Shown: positions 62,685 to 64,000 of the stretch, in pieces | How the letters are laid out: the number at the start of each line of letters is the position of its first letter | Numbering within the stretch: the first letter of the stretch is position 1 | Assembly: GCF_900637545.1 (NCBI RefSeq) | Contig: NZ_LR134376.1 | Span: forward strand, 129,501 to 193,500 | Source of the DNA: Aeromonas encheleia | GTDB taxonomy: Bacteria; Pseudomonadota; Gammaproteobacteria; Enterobacterales; Aeromonadaceae | Reading direction: 5' to 3' | Length of the DNA stretch: 64,000 nt | Position numbers and translations under genes: made by a program | Notes under the pieces: generated by a model | Seen by the model: only the letters and a program-made list of their open reading frames with translations | What the model was told of the DNA's origin: nothing | Database searches by the model: none

Positions 62685-62699
62685 GGAGGGATCCATTCC

Positions 62700-64000
62700 A
62701 TGCCATTTAAAGTCAAGTTCAACGTCCTCCTGCTGCTCGCCATCCTGGTCACCATCGGCACCGCCTGGCTCAGCGTCAATCACTTCATCAGCGGCTACAT
62801 CCGCACCCAGGCCACCCAGAACATCAACGAGCAGATCACCCTGGTCAAAGAGAAGCTGGCGGGGGACATCAATCAGAAGGTGCTGCTGGCGGCCAATCTC
62901 AACCTCGGGGTGACCAGCGTCAAGAAGGCCCTGCAGGAGACCGGATTCCACAACATCGTCAAGCTGATCGGTGACATGGCGTTCGATGTGAACGGGGTCA
63001 TCAATGACCCGGCCAGGGTCGAGGCGCTGCGCAAGCTGATCCCCGCCGCCAACAACCAGATCACCGTCAGCCCGCTGCAGCAGCTGGATGGCAAGCCCGT
63101 CATCTCCATCCTGGTGCCCAGGGGCGCCGACTCCGCCTACCTCTATTACCTCGACATGAGCGAGTTCAAGCAGTTGCTGGCCAAGGTGAGCGGCGAAGGG
63201 CGCTACTTCTCGCTGGCCGACAGTCAGGGCAAGGTGCTCTACGACAGCAAGCCGCAAGGGGAGAGTGAGGCCCGCCCCAACCAGCTGGATATCCGGGGCA
63301 GCCAGTGGACGCTGACCGGTTACGTGGATCTCGACTATATCCAGACCATGACCCAGGCGCTCAATGGCAAGATCACCCTGGCCCTGTTCGGGGTCGCGGC
63401 GCTGGTGTTGCTGCTGTCCATGGTGGCGCTCAATCTGGCCTATCGCCCCATCCTCTCCCTGCGCGACCTGGTGCTGGAGCTGTCGCAAGGCAATGGTGAC
63501 CTGACCCGCCGCCTGACGGTGACCGGCAAGGACGACCTCAGCCAGATCTCGGCCGGTATCAACCGCTTCATCGAGCGTCTGCAGGAGATGATGGGGGAGG
63601 TGAGGGAGGCCAGCGGCCAGCTCAATGACGGCATCGCCGGCCTGGCCAGACAGACCGGCTCGGCTCAAGGGTTGCTGGCCGAGCATGTGCGCGAGACGGA
63701 GCAGGTCGTCACCGCCATCAACGAGATGAGCCGCACCGCAGTGTCGGTATCCGAGAGTGCGGCCAGCACGGCCCAGTTGACCGGCCAGAGCCAGCAGCTG
63801 GCGAGCCAGTCGCGCCTGGTGGTCGATCAGGCCATGGCCAGCGTGACCGCGCTGGTGGCTGAGGTGGAGAGCACGGCCCGGTCCATCGCCGCCATGCAGC
63901 AGGATGTGCAGCAGATAGGATCCATTCTCGGGGTCATCGGCAGCATCGCCGAGCAGACCAACCTGCTGGCGCTCAACGCGGCCATCGAGGCCGCCCGGGC
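62700..64000 (+). CDS. Methyl-accepting chemotaxis protein, cut by the window end
   Basis: The frame is open for 433 codons to the window edge. A transmembrane helix at about 7-29 (VLLLLAILVTIGTAWLSV) is followed by a periplasmic sensor region of about 190 residues, a second helix at about 222-245 (ALFGVAALVLLLSMVALNLA), a HAMP domain (YRPILSLRDLVLELSQGNGD) and the start of the signalling coiled coil, reaching the conserved IAEQTNLLALNAAIEAAR tip. GGAGGG is about 9 nt before ATG 62700. Its place after mglC suggests sensing of galactose-bound MglB or another sugar signal, which is inference. Confidence 0.9.
   Translation, partial: MPFKVKFNVLLLLAILVTIGTAWLSVNHFISGYIRTQATQNINEQITLVKEKLAGDINQKVLLAANLNLGVTSVKKALQETGFHNIVKLIGDMAFDVNGVINDPARVEALRKLIPAANNQITVSPLQQLDGKPVISILVPRGADSAYLYYLDMSEFKQLLAKVSGEGRYFSLADSQGKVLYDSKPQGESEARPNQLDIRGSQWTLTGYVDLDYIQTMTQALNGKITLALFGVAALVLLLSMVALNLAYRPILSLRDLVLELSQGNGDLTRRLTVTGKDDLSQISAGINRFIERLQEMMGEVREASGQLNDGIAGLARQTGSAQGLLAEHVRETEQVVTAINEMSRTAVSVSESAASTAQLTGQSQQLASQSRLVVDQAMASVTALVAEVESTARSIAAMQQDVQQIGSILGVIGSIAEQTNLLALNAAIEAAR

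Noticed and set aside
62178-63686. 502-codon minus-strand frame across mglC and the chemoreceptor
   Set aside because: It runs antisense through the end of mglC, its terminator and the start of the receptor, all well supported.

Overview
The window looks like chromosomal DNA of a GC-rich gammaproteobacterium, most likely Aeromonas (inferred from gene content, codon use and gene order; no database search was possible). Core markers include hslVU-ftsN-argS, nirBDC-cysG, recQ, a proK-type tRNA and a recognisable RyhB small RNA.

Layout. 1-9440: a partial gene, a cobalamin adenosyltransferase-like protein, then a minus-strand run of malZ, an HDOD protein, a META-domain lipoprotein, a YegD-type Hsp70, D-lactate dehydrogenase, creA, an Mpo1-like membrane protein, a periplasmic solute-binding protein and a DksA/TraR zinc-finger protein. 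Two of these genes (HDOD and yegD) have a decayed second copy of their own 3' end just downstream. 9441-18280: a polyamine operon on the plus strand (glutamylpolyamine synthetase, polyamine aminotransferase, two PotF-type binding proteins, ABC ATPase and two permeases) behind a near-perfect sigma-54 promoter, with an 89-bp tandem repeat between the first two genes. 18370-24600: a MOSC protein, tRNA-Pro(CGG), and a 4.4-kb island whose ends duplicate the 3' part of the tRNA plus its terminator. The island holds no recombinase. It carries a decayed sigma-54 activator fragment, a sigma-54-type promoter and one 992-aa secreted multidomain protein. An AbiTii-like gene lies just outside it.

24601-32662: yigI-like thioesterase, recQ, a small cytochrome c, selO, a small protein, a queuosine-precursor transporter (yhhQ) under a class I preQ1 riboswitch, the Fur-controlled RyhB sRNA, rraA and mgtE. 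32692-37838: cysG, nirC, nirD and nirB form an assimilatory/respiratory nitrite reduction operon with an FNR box upstream. 38223-40729: a LysR regulator divergent from an MFS exporter. 40804-45491: hslU, hslV, ftsN and argS. 45806-49702: a LON-domain protein, an ECF sigma factor with its ChrR-type anti-sigma, uppP and an aldo/keto reductase.

49881-64000: a galactose/lactose module. galETKM runs on the minus strand; a GalR/GalS-type LacI regulator, lacZ and mglBAC run on the plus strand, followed by a truncated chemotaxis receptor. Three related operators lie in front of galE, lacZ and mglB, so one repressor probably controls lactose hydrolysis, galactose uptake and the Leloir pathway together.

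The least explained parts are the tRNA island with its secreted protein and sigma-54 control region, the decayed 3'-end duplications, and the two families of about 90-bp intergenic repeats.
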